In this document: positions 48,701-57,838 of the stretch, piece by piece | How positions within the stretch are numbered: the first letter of the stretch is position 1 | Layout of the letters: every line of letters starts with the position of its first letter | From: Corynebacterium yonathiae | GTDB taxonomy: Bacteria > Actinomycetota > Actinomycetes > Mycobacteriales > Mycobacteriaceae | Length of the DNA stretch: 64,000 nucleotides | NCBI RefSeq assembly: GCF_027570195.1 | Contig: NZ_JAKMUZ010000006.1 | Span: 1 to 64,000, forward strand | Reading direction: 5' to 3' | Translations under genes and position numbers: made by a program | The notes under the pieces: generated by a model | Databases searched by the model: none | Seen by the model: the letters and a program-made list of their open reading frames with translations, nothing else | Told to the model about the DNA's origin: nothing

Positions 48701-49456
48701 ATGACTTTAAGAAATCCCGACCGTGAGGCAGTAGCTCACGGCCACATTACTAACGAACCAATCCGTCAGAAGCCGGGAGTGCCCTCCTGGGTTCTGAAGC
48801 TCATAATGGCCGTCACCGGCCTGCTGTTTGCACTTTTCGTCGTCGGCCACATGGCCGGCAACCTGAAGTTGTACCTGCCTGCTCACGGCGGCGAGGAGGC
48901 ACTGGATGAATACGGTGCATTCCTGCGTTCCATGGGCGAGCCACTGTTCCCGCACGAGGGCCTGCTGTGGATTATCCGCGCGGTCCTGCTGGTTGCCATC
49001 ATCGCCCACATCTACGGCGCGTTTGCTCTCACCGCACGATCCAAGGCATCCCGCGGCAAGTTCCGCCGTAGCAACCTGATGGGCGGCCTTGATTCCTTCG
49101 CTACCAAGTCCATGCTGGTTTCCGGCATCGTCTTGCTGCTGTTCATCATCTTCCACCTGCTGGACCTGACTATGGGCGTGCAGCCCATCGCCCCAGGTGA
49201 CTTTGTGGAGGGTGCAGTAAAGGCCAATATGATTGCAACCTTTAGCCGCTGGCCGGTCACCATCGTGTACGTGATCGCCATGTGCTTCCTGTTCCTGCAC
49301 CTCACCCACGGCATTCGCCTTGCTGCTTCTGACCTGGGTATCACCGGTGCTAAATGGCGTCAGACCTTCCTGATCCTGGCGTACGTCATCCCGGCCGTTG
49401 TCTGCATCGGCAACATCGTTATGCCTTTGTCCGTTGCCCTGGGCTTGGTCAGCTAA
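48701..49456 (+). CDS. sdhC: Succinate dehydrogenase cytochrome b subunit
   Basis: A 251-aa single-chain anchor with five membrane helices (starts about 30, 85, 130, 178 and 218) and helix-borne histidines (in GHMAGN, HIYGAF, FHLLD and LHLTHG) that can bind two haems. It fixes the dehydrogenase to the membrane and reduces menaquinone; the one-protein anchor is the type B form. Start at 48701 has GGAGG ten bases upstream. First gene of sdhCAB. Confidence 0.95.
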   Translation: MTLRNPDREAVAHGHITNEPIRQKPGVPSWVLKLIMAVTGLLFALFVVGHMAGNLKLYLPAHGGEEALDEYGAFLRSMGEPLFPHEGLLWIIRAVLLVAIIAHIYGAFALTARSKASRGKFRRSNLMGGLDSFATKSMLVSGIVLLLFIIFHLLDLTMGVQPIAPGDFVEGAVKANMIATFSRWPVTIVYVIAMCFLFLHLTHGIRLAASDLGITGAKWRQTFLILAYVIPAVVCIGNIVMPLSVALGLVS

Positions 49457-49471
49457 AGGAGTTAGAAACCC

Positions 49472-51487
49472 ATGACTAATACTGAACTCAAGCGCGAGCA
49501 CCCTAAGTTCTCGCATCCACAGTCCATCGTTCCGGGCGTATCCGCCGGCAACATCTTGGAATCCCACGAACCGCACGGCGTGCCAATGAAGGACATGTGG
49601 TCCCACCAAAAGGACCACATGCAGCTGGTCTCCCCGCTAAACCGCCGCAAGTTTGAGGTCCTCGTGGTTGGTACGGGCTTGTCCGCCGGTGCCGCTGCGG
49701 CCGCACTGGGCGAGCTGGGCTACAAGGTAAAGGTATTTACCTACCACGACTCCCCGCGCCGCGCGCACTCCATCGCCGCGCAGGGTGGCGTCAACGCCTC
49801 CCGTGCCAAGAAGGTGGACAATGACTCCGCCTACCGCCACACCAAGGACACCGTCAAGGGTGGCGACTACCGCTGCCGCGAGTCCGACTGCTGGCGCTTG
49901 GCCAACGAGTCCGTGCGCGTTATTGACCACATGAACGCCATCGGCGCACCGTTCGCTCGCGAGTACGGCGGCACCCTGGCTACCCGTTCCTTCGGTGGTG
50001 TGCAGGTCTCCCGTACCTACTACACCCGTGGTCAAACAGGCCAGCAGCTGCAGCTGTCCACCACCTCTGCGCTCTACCGCCAGATCGGCCTGGGCAACGT
50101 AGAACTCTTTGCCCATAATGATCTGCAGGACATCATTGTCTACAACGACAATGGCAAGAAGCGTGCAGGCGGCATCGTTACCCGCAACCTGATTACCGGT
50201 GAGCTCAAGGCCTTCACTGGCCACGCAGTCGTGCTGGGTACCGGCGGCTACGGCAACGTCTACCACATGTCCACCCTGGCTAAGAACTCCAATGCCAGCG
50301 CCATGATGCGTGCGTACGACAGCGGTGCCTACCTGGCCTCCCCGGCCTTCGTGCAGTTCCACCCGACGGGCCTGCCGGTCAACTCCGATTGGCAGTCTAA
50401 GACCATCCTGATGTCGGAGTCCCTGCGTAACGACGGCCGCATTTGGTCCCCGAAGAAGGAGGGCGACGACCGCGACCCGAATACCATTCCGGAAGAAGAG
50501 CGCGACTACTTCCTGGAGCGCCGCTACCCGGCATTCGGCAACCTGGTTCCGCGTGACGTTGCTTCCCGCGCCATCTCCCAGCAGATTAACGCTGGCCTGG
50601 GTGTTGGCCCCCTGCACAACTCGGTGTACCTGGACTTCCGTGACGCCATCGAGCGCCTGGGCAAGGACAAGATTCGCGAGCGCTACTCCAACCTCATTGA
50701 GATGTACGAGGAGGCCATCGGCGAGTCCGCCTACGAGACTCCGATGCGTATCGCTCCGACTTGCCACTTCACCATGGGTGGCCTGTGGACCGACTTCAAC
50801 GAGATGACCTCCATCGACGGCCTCTTCGCCGCCGGTGAGTGTTCCTGGACCTACCACGGTGCTAACCGTCTGGGTGCTAACTCCCTGCTTTCGGCTTCCG
50901 TCGACGGCTGGTTCACCTTGCCGTTTACCATCCCGAACTACTTGGCTGACCACCTCAACGAAGAGAAGCTGGCCGAGGATTCCCCAGAGGCACAGGCAAC
51001 CCTGGCACAATCCCAGGAGCGCATCGACCGCCTCATGGGTGTGCGCGGCGAGAACCCGCACGGTCCGTCCTACTACCACCGCCAGCTGGGCGACATCCTG
51101 TACCACGGCTGCGGTGTGTCCCGTAACGTGGAAGACCTCAAGGAAGCCATCACCAAGATCCGTGAGCTGCGCGAGGACTTCTGGGCTAATGTCCGCATCC
51201 CGGGCGAGGCCAACGACATGAATCAGGTGCTGGAATACGGCCTGCGCGTTGCTGACTACCTGGACCTAGGCGAGCTCATGTGTGTTGACGCTCTGGATCG
51301 CGACGAGTCCTGTGGCGCTCACTTCCGCGAGGACCACCTCACCGAGGACGGCGAGGCAGAACGCGACGACGAGAACTGGTGCTTCGTATCCGCCTGGGAG
51401 CCGGGCGCTAATAAGAACGAGTTCATCCGCCACGCCGAGCCGCTGTACTTTGATTCGATCCCGCTGATGACAAGGAACTACAAGTAA
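49472..51487 (+). CDS. sdhA: Succinate dehydrogenase flavoprotein subunit
   Basis: A 671-aa catalytic subunit. FAD motif GTGLSAGAAAAALGELG near 66-82; the His that carries covalent FAD lies in SPRRAHSIAAQGGVNAS near 91-106; the arginine/His active site is in HPTGLP and in MGGLWTDFNE. AAGGAG precedes the ATG. Its last base overlaps the sdhB start (TAATG). Confidence 0.97.
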   Translation: MTNTELKREHPKFSHPQSIVPGVSAGNILESHEPHGVPMKDMWSHQKDHMQLVSPLNRRKFEVLVVGTGLSAGAAAAALGELGYKVKVFTYHDSPRRAHSIAAQGGVNASRAKKVDNDSAYRHTKDTVKGGDYRCRESDCWRLANESVRVIDHMNAIGAPFAREYGGTLATRSFGGVQVSRTYYTRGQTGQQLQLSTTSALYRQIGLGNVELFAHNDLQDIIVYNDNGKKRAGGIVTRNLITGELKAFTGHAVVLGTGGYGNVYHMSTLAKNSNASAMMRAYDSGAYLASPAFVQFHPTGLPVNSDWQSKTILMSESLRNDGRIWSPKKEGDDRDPNTIPEEERDYFLERRYPAFGNLVPRDVASRAISQQINAGLGVGPLHNSVYLDFRDAIERLGKDKIRERYSNLIEMYEEAIGESAYETPMRIAPTCHFTMGGLWTDFNEMTSIDGLFAAGECSWTYHGANRLGANSLLSASVDGWFTLPFTIPNYLADHLNEEKLAEDSPEAQATLAQSQERIDRLMGVRGENPHGPSYYHRQLGDILYHGCGVSRNVEDLKEAITKIRELREDFWANVRIPGEANDMNQVLEYGLRVADYLDLGELMCVDALDRDESCGAHFREDHLTEDGEAERDDENWCFVSAWEPGANKNEFIRHAEPLYFDSIPLMTRNYK

Positions 51488-52236
51488 TGAAACTGACACT
51501 TGAGATCTGGCGTCAAGCCGGACCGACCCAAGAAGGCCACTTCGAGACCGTCCAGGTAGACGATGCCTCTGAGCAGATGTCCATCCTGGAGCTGCTGGAC
51601 CACGTCAACGAGGGCTACATTGAGCGCGGCGAAGAGCCTTTCGCCTTCGCCTCTGACTGCCGTGAGGGCATCTGTGGTACCTGTGGTCTGACCATCAACG
51701 GCCGTCCACACGGCCCTGGCCAGAACACCCCGGCCTGCCAGCAGCGCCTGTTCAACTTCACTGATGGACAGACCATCAAGCTGGAGCCATTCCGTTCCGC
51801 TGCCTACCCGGTCATCAAGGACATGATCGTCGACCGTGCGGCACTGGACCACGTGATGGAGCAGGGCGGTTACGTCTCCATGGACGCAGGTACCGCTCCG
51901 GATGCGGATACTCTGCACGTCAACCATGAGACTTCCGAGTACTCGCTGGACCACGCTGCCTGCATCGGCTGCGGCGCTTGCGTTGCCGCCTGCCCGAACG
52001 GCGCGGCTCACCTGTTTACCGGTGCGAAGTTGGTACACCTCTCCCTCATGCCGCTGGGCAAGGAAGAGCGTGGGCGCCGCGCCCGCAACATGGTCGATGA
52101 CCTGGAAGCCAACTTCGGCCACTGCTCCCTTTACGGTGAGTGCGCCGATGTTTGTCCGGCCGGCGTTCCGCTGACCGCAGTTTCTGCGGTTACCCGCGAA
52201 CGTGCACGTGCTGCTTTCCGTGGCAAGGACGACTAA
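51487..52236 (+). CDS. sdhB: Succinate dehydrogenase iron-sulfur subunit
   Basis: A 249-aa electron-transfer subunit. Cysteines for [2Fe-2S] are in CREGICGTCG and the following C; [4Fe-4S] in CIGCGACVAACPNG; [3Fe-4S] in CSLYGECADVCPAG. These carry electrons from FAD to quinone. Coupled by TAATG to sdhA. Confidence 0.97.
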   Translation: MKLTLEIWRQAGPTQEGHFETVQVDDASEQMSILELLDHVNEGYIERGEEPFAFASDCREGICGTCGLTINGRPHGPGQNTPACQQRLFNFTDGQTIKLEPFRSAAYPVIKDMIVDRAALDHVMEQGGYVSMDAGTAPDADTLHVNHETSEYSLDHAACIGCGACVAACPNGAAHLFTGAKLVHLSLMPLGKEERGRRARNMVDDLEANFGHCSLYGECADVCPAGVPLTAVSAVTRERARAAFRGKDD

Positions 52237-52292
52237 GCTAAGGTTATTCCGTAGGAATACTAGGAACGAGAGAAAGACAGAAAGACTCCGCC

Positions 52293-52667
52293 ATGAGCGA
52301 TAACACCCACGCAGTCGCTGACTATGCCAGCGAGACCTACCCGGAGTTCTCCGGCAAGATTCAGGACACCTACATTGAGGGCTACGATCCAGTATCTTTC
52401 GGGGCTCCTCACTCTTCTCTCCTGCGCACCTCCACCTGGGTGGGCATGGGTCTGATTCTGTCTTGCCTTCCGGCTGCCGGAATCATCATCTGGGGCCTCG
52501 GCGTGTGGGATACCCCGCTGGGTACCGCCGGCGAAGGTGACTACACCCTGACCATGATCATCGGCATCATCGCCCTAGTAATTGTGGCTATCGCAGCAGT
52601 AGGCACCGTCCACTACGGTCGCCGCTACTACCGCAAGTACCGCAAGGAAACCGGCCGAGTTAACTAA
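52293..52667 (+). CDS. Small membrane protein after sdhCAB
   Basis: A 124-aa protein with an acidic, tyrosine-rich N-terminus (about 1-45), two membrane helices (about 50-70 and 88-110) and a basic tail of Arg/Lys/Tyr. It follows sdhB by 56 bases and ends the operon before a terminator. The same place in C. glutamicum has a similar unassigned gene. May help assembly or be unrelated. Confidence 0.75.
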   Translation: MSDNTHAVADYASETYPEFSGKIQDTYIEGYDPVSFGAPHSSLLRTSTWVGMGLILSCLPAAGIIIWGLGVWDTPLGTAGEGDYTLTMIIGIIALVIVAIAAVGTVHYGRRYYRKYRKETGRVN

Positions 52668-52719
52668 GGAGCTTGCCTCACCTAGGCATTGCTCAAGTTT
52701 CTGTACTGACTCGACCTCA

Positions 52720-52762
52720 CCCCCGTCTCCTCGCATGCGAACCATGCAAGGAGACGGGGGTT
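52720..52762 (+). terminator. Terminator of the sdh operon
   Basis: CCCCCGTCTCCT (52720-52731) pairs with AGGAGACGGGGG (52749-52760), with an inner GCATG/CATGC and a five-base loop; TT follows. Seventeen paired bases. Confidence 0.8.
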
Positions 52763-52917
52763 GCGTGATCTCTCACCGTCCAAATGACAATGTCAGATGG
52801 GCGTGATAGCGATTCGAGGAGTCATTGTAACGATGGCTGCCACCGGACATGTCCGGTGCGGGCACTAGGGTTAGAGAACAAAGCTCAAAAATATCTTCAC
52901 AATCCCAAGGAGAGTTC

Positions 52918-54264
52918 ATGACGCACCGCGCGGACGAAGGCCTCGAATCGGCAACCGCATCGGCACCGGAGCCGGCATTGTCGGGCGCTGCTCCCGTGCC
53001 GCAGGCCGGTAATCAGGAAGCCCGGCGGGCGGACCTGCGGCGGTGGAAGGCGATTGCGCTGTCGTTCCTGATTGGTGCGGCGGTGATCTTTTTGGGGTGT
53101 TCGTGGTGGCAGGCGTCGGAAAGCGGGGCGCCTGTGTGGGTGGGCTACGTGCGTGCAGCGGCAGAGGCCGGCATGGTAGGTGGCCTGGCGGACTGGTTTG
53201 CGGTGACCGCGCTCTTCCGCCGGCCCATGGGACTGCCCATCCCACATACGGCGCTGATTCCGAATAACAAAGACCGCGTGGGCGATGCCCTGAGTGACTT
53301 TGTGGAGGAGAACTTCCTCACCGCGGATGCGCTCAGCGCCAAGGTGCGGGAGGCGGAGCTGCCATTGTGGCTGGCACGCCAGGGGGTGGAACCCGGCAAG
53401 GCGGAAGAGGTCTCCGCGTGGATTGGTGAGCGTGCGGCCAGCGTGGTGTCAGATTTGGATCCTGCGGAGGCGGAGCAGTTTATTCGCACCCAGGTAATGG
53501 ACCGCCTAGCCGAACCGGAATGGGGCCCGCCGCTGGGCAGGCTGCTGGAGGGCTATATTGCAGATGGTAAGGCGCGTCCGCTGGAGGATGACCTCATCGA
53601 CTGGGCACACGGCAAGATTTTAAGCATGGAGTCCACCGTGGTCACCGCCATTGATGAGCGCATGCCGGGCTGGGCGCCGCGCTTTGCCCGCGAGATGGTG
53701 GGGGAGAAGGTTTATAGCGAGCTCGTAGAGTTCGCCGATGAGGTCCGCCGCAATGGCAACCACGAGGCCCGCCTGGCCATTCGACGCAATCTGTCCAAGC
53801 TCGCCTCCGATCTGCAGTGGGACGAGGAAATGCGCGGGCGCATCGAGGGCATCAAGCAGAAGATGCTCGCCTCTGAGCAAGCGCAGCAGGCGCCGGCGGC
53901 CATGTGGCGCACGGTATCTACCACGCTGATTGACCAGCTCAATGACCCAGAGTCTTTCCTGCGACAGAAGATTACGGCCAAGGTCACGGAGCTGGCGCAC
54001 CGTCTGCTCGAGGACTCTGAATTTTTAGCCCAGGCCAATGCACTGGTGGACAAGGCCGCGCGCTATGCCGTAGAGAAATTCGCCCCGGAGATCATCGCGA
54101 TTATTCCAGAGACCATCAAGCGCTGGGATGCGGAGGAGGCCTCCCAAAATATCGAGCTCATGGTGGGCAAGGACCTGCAATTTATTCGTTTAAACGGCAC
54201 CGTCGTCGGTTCCCTGGCAGGATTGGTGATATTCGCGGTCAATCACCTTATCTTTGGCGCTTAG
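52918..54264 (+). CDS. DUF445 membrane protein
   Basis: A 448-aa DUF445 protein with an N-terminal helix near 40-65, the segment AAAEAGMVGGLADWFAVTALFRRPMGLPIPHTALIP (split for description), a long helical region and a terminal membrane helix near 425. ATG at 52918 with AAGGAGAG is preferred over a GTG at 52849. Function unknown; homologues are envelope-associated. It begins a same-strand run of four genes. Confidence 0.85.
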   Translation: MTHRADEGLESATASAPEPALSGAAPVPQAGNQEARRADLRRWKAIALSFLIGAAVIFLGCSWWQASESGAPVWVGYVRAAAEAGMVGGLADWFAVTALFRRPMGLPIPHTALIPNNKDRVGDALSDFVEENFLTADALSAKVREAELPLWLARQGVEPGKAEEVSAWIGERAASVVSDLDPAEAEQFIRTQVMDRLAEPEWGPPLGRLLEGYIADGKARPLEDDLIDWAHGKILSMESTVVTAIDERMPGWAPRFAREMVGEKVYSELVEFADEVRRNGNHEARLAIRRNLSKLASDLQWDEEMRGRIEGIKQKMLASEQAQQAPAAMWRTVSTTLIDQLNDPESFLRQKITAKVTELAHRLLEDSEFLAQANALVDKAARYAVEKFAPEIIAIIPETIKRWDAEEASQNIELMVGKDLQFIRLNGTVVGSLAGLVIFAVNHLIFGA

Positions 54265-54283
54265 ACAAAAGGAGTAATGAACA

Positions 54284-54721
54284 ATGAGCGATAATAAGAA
54301 GATTTTTGATTCCCTGAAGGATGCTGGCAGCGCTGCCTTTGACGTAGTCAAGGACTTCGGCGGACGCCTGCAGGAGGAGCGCGCCCAGTACGCTCATGGC
54401 GCGGAGGCCAACAGCCCCTATGGCGCATCTGACAAGGATGGCTTGGTGGATAAGGCCACTACCACCGCGAAGGAGCTCGGTGCCTCTTTGAAGAAGGCCG
54501 CGGATGGCACCCGTGAGTCCGCTGCTTTCGACGCCGCTAAGGGCAAGTTCTCCACGGCCTATAACGAGACCCGCGAGGGCGTTATGGACGCCTATAATTC
54601 CGCCCAGGCCCGCCGTGCGGAAAAGAAGAATGCGGCGCGCCCTGGCCAGGATTCGGCTCCTTCGCAGGGCGATAATATTATCGATGGCGAAGTAATCGAG
54701 ACTGACGATCCACAGAATTAA
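54284..54721 (+). CDS. Hypothetical charged helical protein
   Basis: A 145-aa protein without membrane segments. It is mostly charged helix (lysine, glutamate, alanine) with a repeated pattern of 11 residues (LKKAADGTRESAAFDAAKGKF), resembling LEA-like coiled helices, and an acidic tail ending DGEVIETDDPQN. AAGGAG start signal. Family unknown to me; the pattern suggests a protective or DNA/membrane surface role but nothing proves it. Confidence 0.65.
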   Translation: MSDNKKIFDSLKDAGSAAFDVVKDFGGRLQEERAQYAHGAEANSPYGASDKDGLVDKATTTAKELGASLKKAADGTRESAAFDAAKGKFSTAYNETREGVMDAYNSAQARRAEKKNAARPGQDSAPSQGDNIIDGEVIETDDPQN

Positions 54722-54726
54722 GCTAC

Positions 54727-55017
54727 ATGTATTTTCTTTATAATCTTGCCTTGCATCTAGACAGCTACCTCTTCCAAGTCCTCGCTCTGACCGCCATCGT
54801 CGGAGCGGTCCTCGCCGCTACCACGCGCGAGGATGCCTTCCGGGCCGGCGACCGACAAGGTAAGTGGGTATGGGTAGGCCTGCTGGCCGGCTCCGCGGTA
54901 GCGATGGTCACCGGCTTGGCCTTTTTGTCTTGGATCGGCGCGGTTATTACCGGCGTGTACTGGTTTGATGTGCGCCCACAACTCAAGGCCATTATCAACG
55001 GCGATTACAGCTACTAA
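54727..55017 (+). CDS. DUF2516 membrane protein
   Basis: A 96-aa protein with three membrane helices (about 15-32, 47-68 and 70-83). The family is widespread in actinobacteria next to deoC-like and helix-rich genes; function unknown. Its stop overlaps the next start by one base (TAATG). Confidence 0.88.
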   Translation: MYFLYNLALHLDSYLFQVLALTAIVGAVLAATTREDAFRAGDRQGKWVWVGLLAGSAVAMVTGLAFLSWIGAVITGVYWFDVRPQLKAIINGDYSY

Positions 55018-55532
55018 TGCTTAATTTGCTTGCTGCCTCGGCCGCGACGGTCAAGAACTGCGCCGCTGATAGTACCGTGGTGGTCTCCCCGCACCACGTT
55101 TCTATTGCCGCGGGAGCCGGCGCGGACGATATTATCTCCGTCGCAGGTTATCCCACCGGCCGCCACCACACTCTTATCAAGGCTTCCGAGGCCCGCCTGG
55201 CTATCCAATCGGGCGCCAGCGAGGTGTGGGTCAGCCTCGATGAGACCTTAACGGATGCCAATGCCGTGCTCTCTGAGCTCATTGCCATCCGCGAGGCCTG
55301 CCCGGATCCGGCCCGCTTGGGCCTCATTGTGCCAGACGCCCCGCTTGCCGACTCCGCCCTCAAAGCCACCATCAACGCCGCCCACCAAGCCGGCTACCAG
55401 CGCCTCATCGTGCACAGCGGCGAGGCCGCGGATCGGGCAGAATCCGGTGCCGGTGAAGAAGGCATGAAAAAAGGACCGGCGTTGGCCGCAGCCACACTTC
55501 CGGTCCTCGAGTTTCCCGCTTCCGCGGTTTAG
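55017..55532 (+). CDS. DeoC-like protein lacking catalytic residues
   Basis: A 171-aa protein that follows deoxyribose-phosphate aldolase in its first half: IISVAGYPTGRHHTLIKASE and GASEVWVSLDE align with the aldolase segments. All three catalytic residues are absent: the E-V-D-V-V aspartate is tryptophan, the K-V-I-I-E lysine is glycine (RLGLIVPD), and the KTSTG Schiff-base lysine is replaced by VHSGEA. It is also about 50-80 residues short at the end. Not an active aldolase; could be a regulatory pseudoenzyme. Coupled to the DUF2516 gene. Confidence 0.8.
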   Translation: MLNLLAASAATVKNCAADSTVVVSPHHVSIAAGAGADDIISVAGYPTGRHHTLIKASEARLAIQSGASEVWVSLDETLTDANAVLSELIAIREACPDPARLGLIVPDAPLADSALKATINAAHQAGYQRLIVHSGEAADRAESGAGEEGMKKGPALAAATLPVLEFPASAV

Positions 55533-56380
55533 ACGGCTTCCTTCTGCGCGTCCCGCTGCGGCGCGCCCTTGCCAGTAGCCCCGCCCTGGCCTGCGGAGTC
55601 GCCGCCGCCGGTCAGTTTATCCATGTCGTTCATCGGAACATCGGTGCCGGTGATGGTGAGCTTGAGCTCGCCATCGAGCACCTCTACGGAATCGACGTTC
55701 ATGTCAGAACCCACGAACTGATCCGACATGCCGTTCTGCAGGGCGGAGGAGATAGCTTCGGTGGCTTGGTCCGGCAGCTCAAGTCCAAAGATGGAGGCCT
55801 CGGTGGCGCGAATATCAAGCTTTCCATCGTGGGCGGTGGGCTCTAGCGAGAGATTAGCAAGGCCGCCTGCGAACTTGACGTCCAGCACGTGGTCTTGCTC
55901 ATTGGCTGTGATCTCCGTGACCACCATATTGCCCACCTTCTCGCTGCCGGCCTGCTCGGAAATGCCCTTCTGGAAGGACGCCAGCAGGTAGTCATCCGGC
56001 ACGGTGGTAGAAGCGCGCAGCTTGCCGGCTACCGGATTCTCTTGGTCGGTGCTCATATCTTCTACGTGGATCTCGGAGGCAGGTTGGCCCTTGATATCAG
56101 TGCCATCGATTTGCAGGGTGGACGGCGTGGTCATATCCATCTGGGAAATGGAGCCCTTAAACAGCCCTACGAGCAGCGGGCTGCCGCCAAAGCTGACAGA
56201 GGGATCTTCTTTGACCTGGATACCTTCTTCCTCGGCAGCCTGGTTAAATTGCGAGGTCATCTGGTGACCAATGAACCAGCGCAGACCGAACTCGGCCAAG
56301 AGGATGAGCACGAGCAGTGCTACGAGGATGCCAATGATGATTTTCCAGGCGAGTGAACCCGCCGATTTCTTCGAAGCCAT
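55529..56380 (-). CDS. DUF2993 (LmeA-like) lipid-binding protein
   Basis: A 283-aa protein with a short basic N-terminus, a signal anchor (about 12-35), then a beta-rich DUF2993 domain (GSPLLVGLFKGSISQMDM near 70; ISLEPTAHDGKL near 185). LmeA of mycobacteria binds acidic phospholipids in the periplasm and supports mannan elongation. Tail is glycine/glutamine rich. ATG at 56380 is preferred over an upstream one; it overlaps the DeoC-like gene by four bases, convergent. Confidence 0.82.
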   Translation of the reverse strand: MASKKSAGSLAWKIIIGILVALLVLILLAEFGLRWFIGHQMTSQFNQAAEEEGIQVKEDPSVSFGGSPLLVGLFKGSISQMDMTTPSTLQIDGTDIKGQPASEIHVEDMSTDQENPVAGKLRASTTVPDDYLLASFQKGISEQAGSEKVGNMVVTEITANEQDHVLDVKFAGGLANLSLEPTAHDGKLDIRATEASIFGLELPDQATEAISSALQNGMSDQFVGSDMNVDSVEVLDGELKLTITGTDVPMNDMDKLTGGGDSAGQGGATGKGAPQRDAQKEAV

Positions 56381-56489
56381 GCGTACCAGTGTGGCGCATG
56401 AGACGGCGCGGGGCAAAGTCTGCGGGAGCCTTTGGACACATTGCTAGGCACTTCACAGCTGCCCCAGCTGTCATCACCGCGCGGCGCGT

Positions 56490-57302
56490 TTAGTCCCGTG
56501 GCGCGACGGACTCCCAGTCCACGGTCAGCACATTATCGCGCAGGCGCCGCCGGATGGGGTGGATAGTAAAGGGGGCGTCGGCAAGCGCGGCTCGTGCCAT
56601 GCGCCAACGCACGCGCGGGCCGTAGGGCGCCCACCCCGCCGCGTGGTCCCAGGCCTCGTCCGCGGCCTTAAGCAGCTCGTGGATGGGCTCGCCGGGAACG
56701 TTGCGGTGGATGAGGATTTTGGGCAGGCGCTCGGCAAGGTCAGACGGGCGTGCTACATCGAACGGGTCCCACGCCAGGGTGAGCGTCCGCGGGCCGTGGG
56801 TATCCAGCAGCAACCAGGCGGCGCGCCGGCCCAGTTCATCGCAGGTGCCCTCCACAAAGAAGCCACCGGGGGCCAGCCGAGAACACACCGTCTGCCAGGC
56901 CTCCTGGACCTGGTTCACGTCGTATTGGCGTAGCACATTGAATGCGCGCACCAGCTGCGGCCGATAACCGGCTAACTCAAAGCCGCCCAATTCGAAACGC
57001 ACGCCATCGCGTGGCGGTAGAACCCGGTCCGGGTGGATTTCGAGCCCGCGGACGTCTACCTGCGGATTCGCCCGGCGCAGCCACCCCGCCCATTCCACGG
57101 TGGTGGCGTGCGAAGCCCCGTAGCCTACGTCGATCGCGAGCGGCTTGTCCACGTGCCGCAGAAGCGTGGAAATCTCCGGGTGCGCGAGCATCCATCTATC
57201 GCAGCGGCGCAGGCGATTGTGATTGGTAGTGCCGCGGGTAATGACGCCAAAAGGCCGACCCGCAGCTGCGTTGGCGCGCAGATTATGTGCGTGATCGGCC
57301 AT
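56490..57302 (-). CDS. Class I SAM-dependent methyltransferase
   Basis: A 270-aa methyltransferase. Motif I is LAIDVGYGASHATT near 55-67; the acidic residue after beta-2 is in VRGLEIHPD near 83. The substrate domain is not recognised. It sits next to a DUF2505 gene, transcribed the same way with 20 bases between. Reaction target unknown. Confidence 0.85.
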   Translation of the reverse strand: MADHAHNLRANAAAGRPFGVITRGTTNHNRLRRCDRWMLAHPEISTLLRHVDKPLAIDVGYGASHATTVEWAGWLRRANPQVDVRGLEIHPDRVLPPRDGVRFELGGFELAGYRPQLVRAFNVLRQYDVNQVQEAWQTVCSRLAPGGFFVEGTCDELGRRAAWLLLDTHGPRTLTLAWDPFDVARPSDLAERLPKILIHRNVPGEPIHELLKAADEAWDHAAGWAPYGPRVRWRMARAALADAPFTIHPIRRRLRDNVLTVDWESVAPRD

Positions 57303-57322
57303 AGATAGTGGTGGTCGAGAAC

Positions 57323-57814
57323 TTAAGCGTTCTCAGAGATCCACTGCTCGGTCAGCTTGCCTTCGTTATCGAAGAGCTCAGCCAGGGACTCGCCCACCTT
57401 TGGCTCGATGGCGGCGCCCATCATCGGGATATTGACGGAAATCTCGTTGACGTAGGACAGCTTGGTCATCTCGCCCTCGCCAGCCAGGGAGATATCGCCC
57501 TTGAAGTCAACCGGGGTGCCCTTGACATCCGCGGTGTAGTTGACGTCAGCGGCTTCACCGTTGAGCTCGCCGACGGTAACCACGCGCTTGACCTTCAGGT
57601 CTTGGGAGACCATGGCGCGTACCGCCTCTGGCAGCAGCGTGGTAGGCAGTACCTCGAAGAGGGTGGCTACGTTATCGCTGAAGTCGTGCACCTGGCCCGG
57701 CTCGGGGGAGAGGTTAGCCACGATGTACTCCCAGTATTCCTTGGTAAGCAGCGCCTTGTGGACCTTTTCGATGGGCTGATTGATGGTTACGGTGTTTTCA
57801 CTACGGGTTGACAT
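57323..57814 (-). CDS. DUF2505 (START-like) protein
   Basis: A 163-aa protein with the helix-grip layout: INQPIEKVHKALLTKEYWEYIV near 13-34, LFEVLPTTLLPE, then GTPVDFKGDISLAGEG and a long C-terminal helix. DUF2505 belongs to the START/Bet v 1 superfamily, which binds lipids or other hydrophobic ligands. The ATG at 57814 is used; an in-frame upstream stretch runs across murB and is not credible. Divergent to murB with 24 bases between, a candidate for shared control. Confidence 0.85.
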   Translation of the reverse strand: MSTRSENTVTINQPIEKVHKALLTKEYWEYIVANLSPEPGQVHDFSDNVATLFEVLPTTLLPEAVRAMVSQDLKVKRVVTVGELNGEAADVNYTADVKGTPVDFKGDISLAGEGEMTKLSYVNEISVNIPMMGAAIEPKVGESLAELFDNEGKLTEQWISENA

Positions 57815-57838
57815 GCCTAACAGACTACCTTGGTAGGC

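Noticed and set aside
49637-51106. 489-codon open frame opposite sdhA
   Set aside because: Same reason: shadow of a codon-biased gene with no recognisable motifs.
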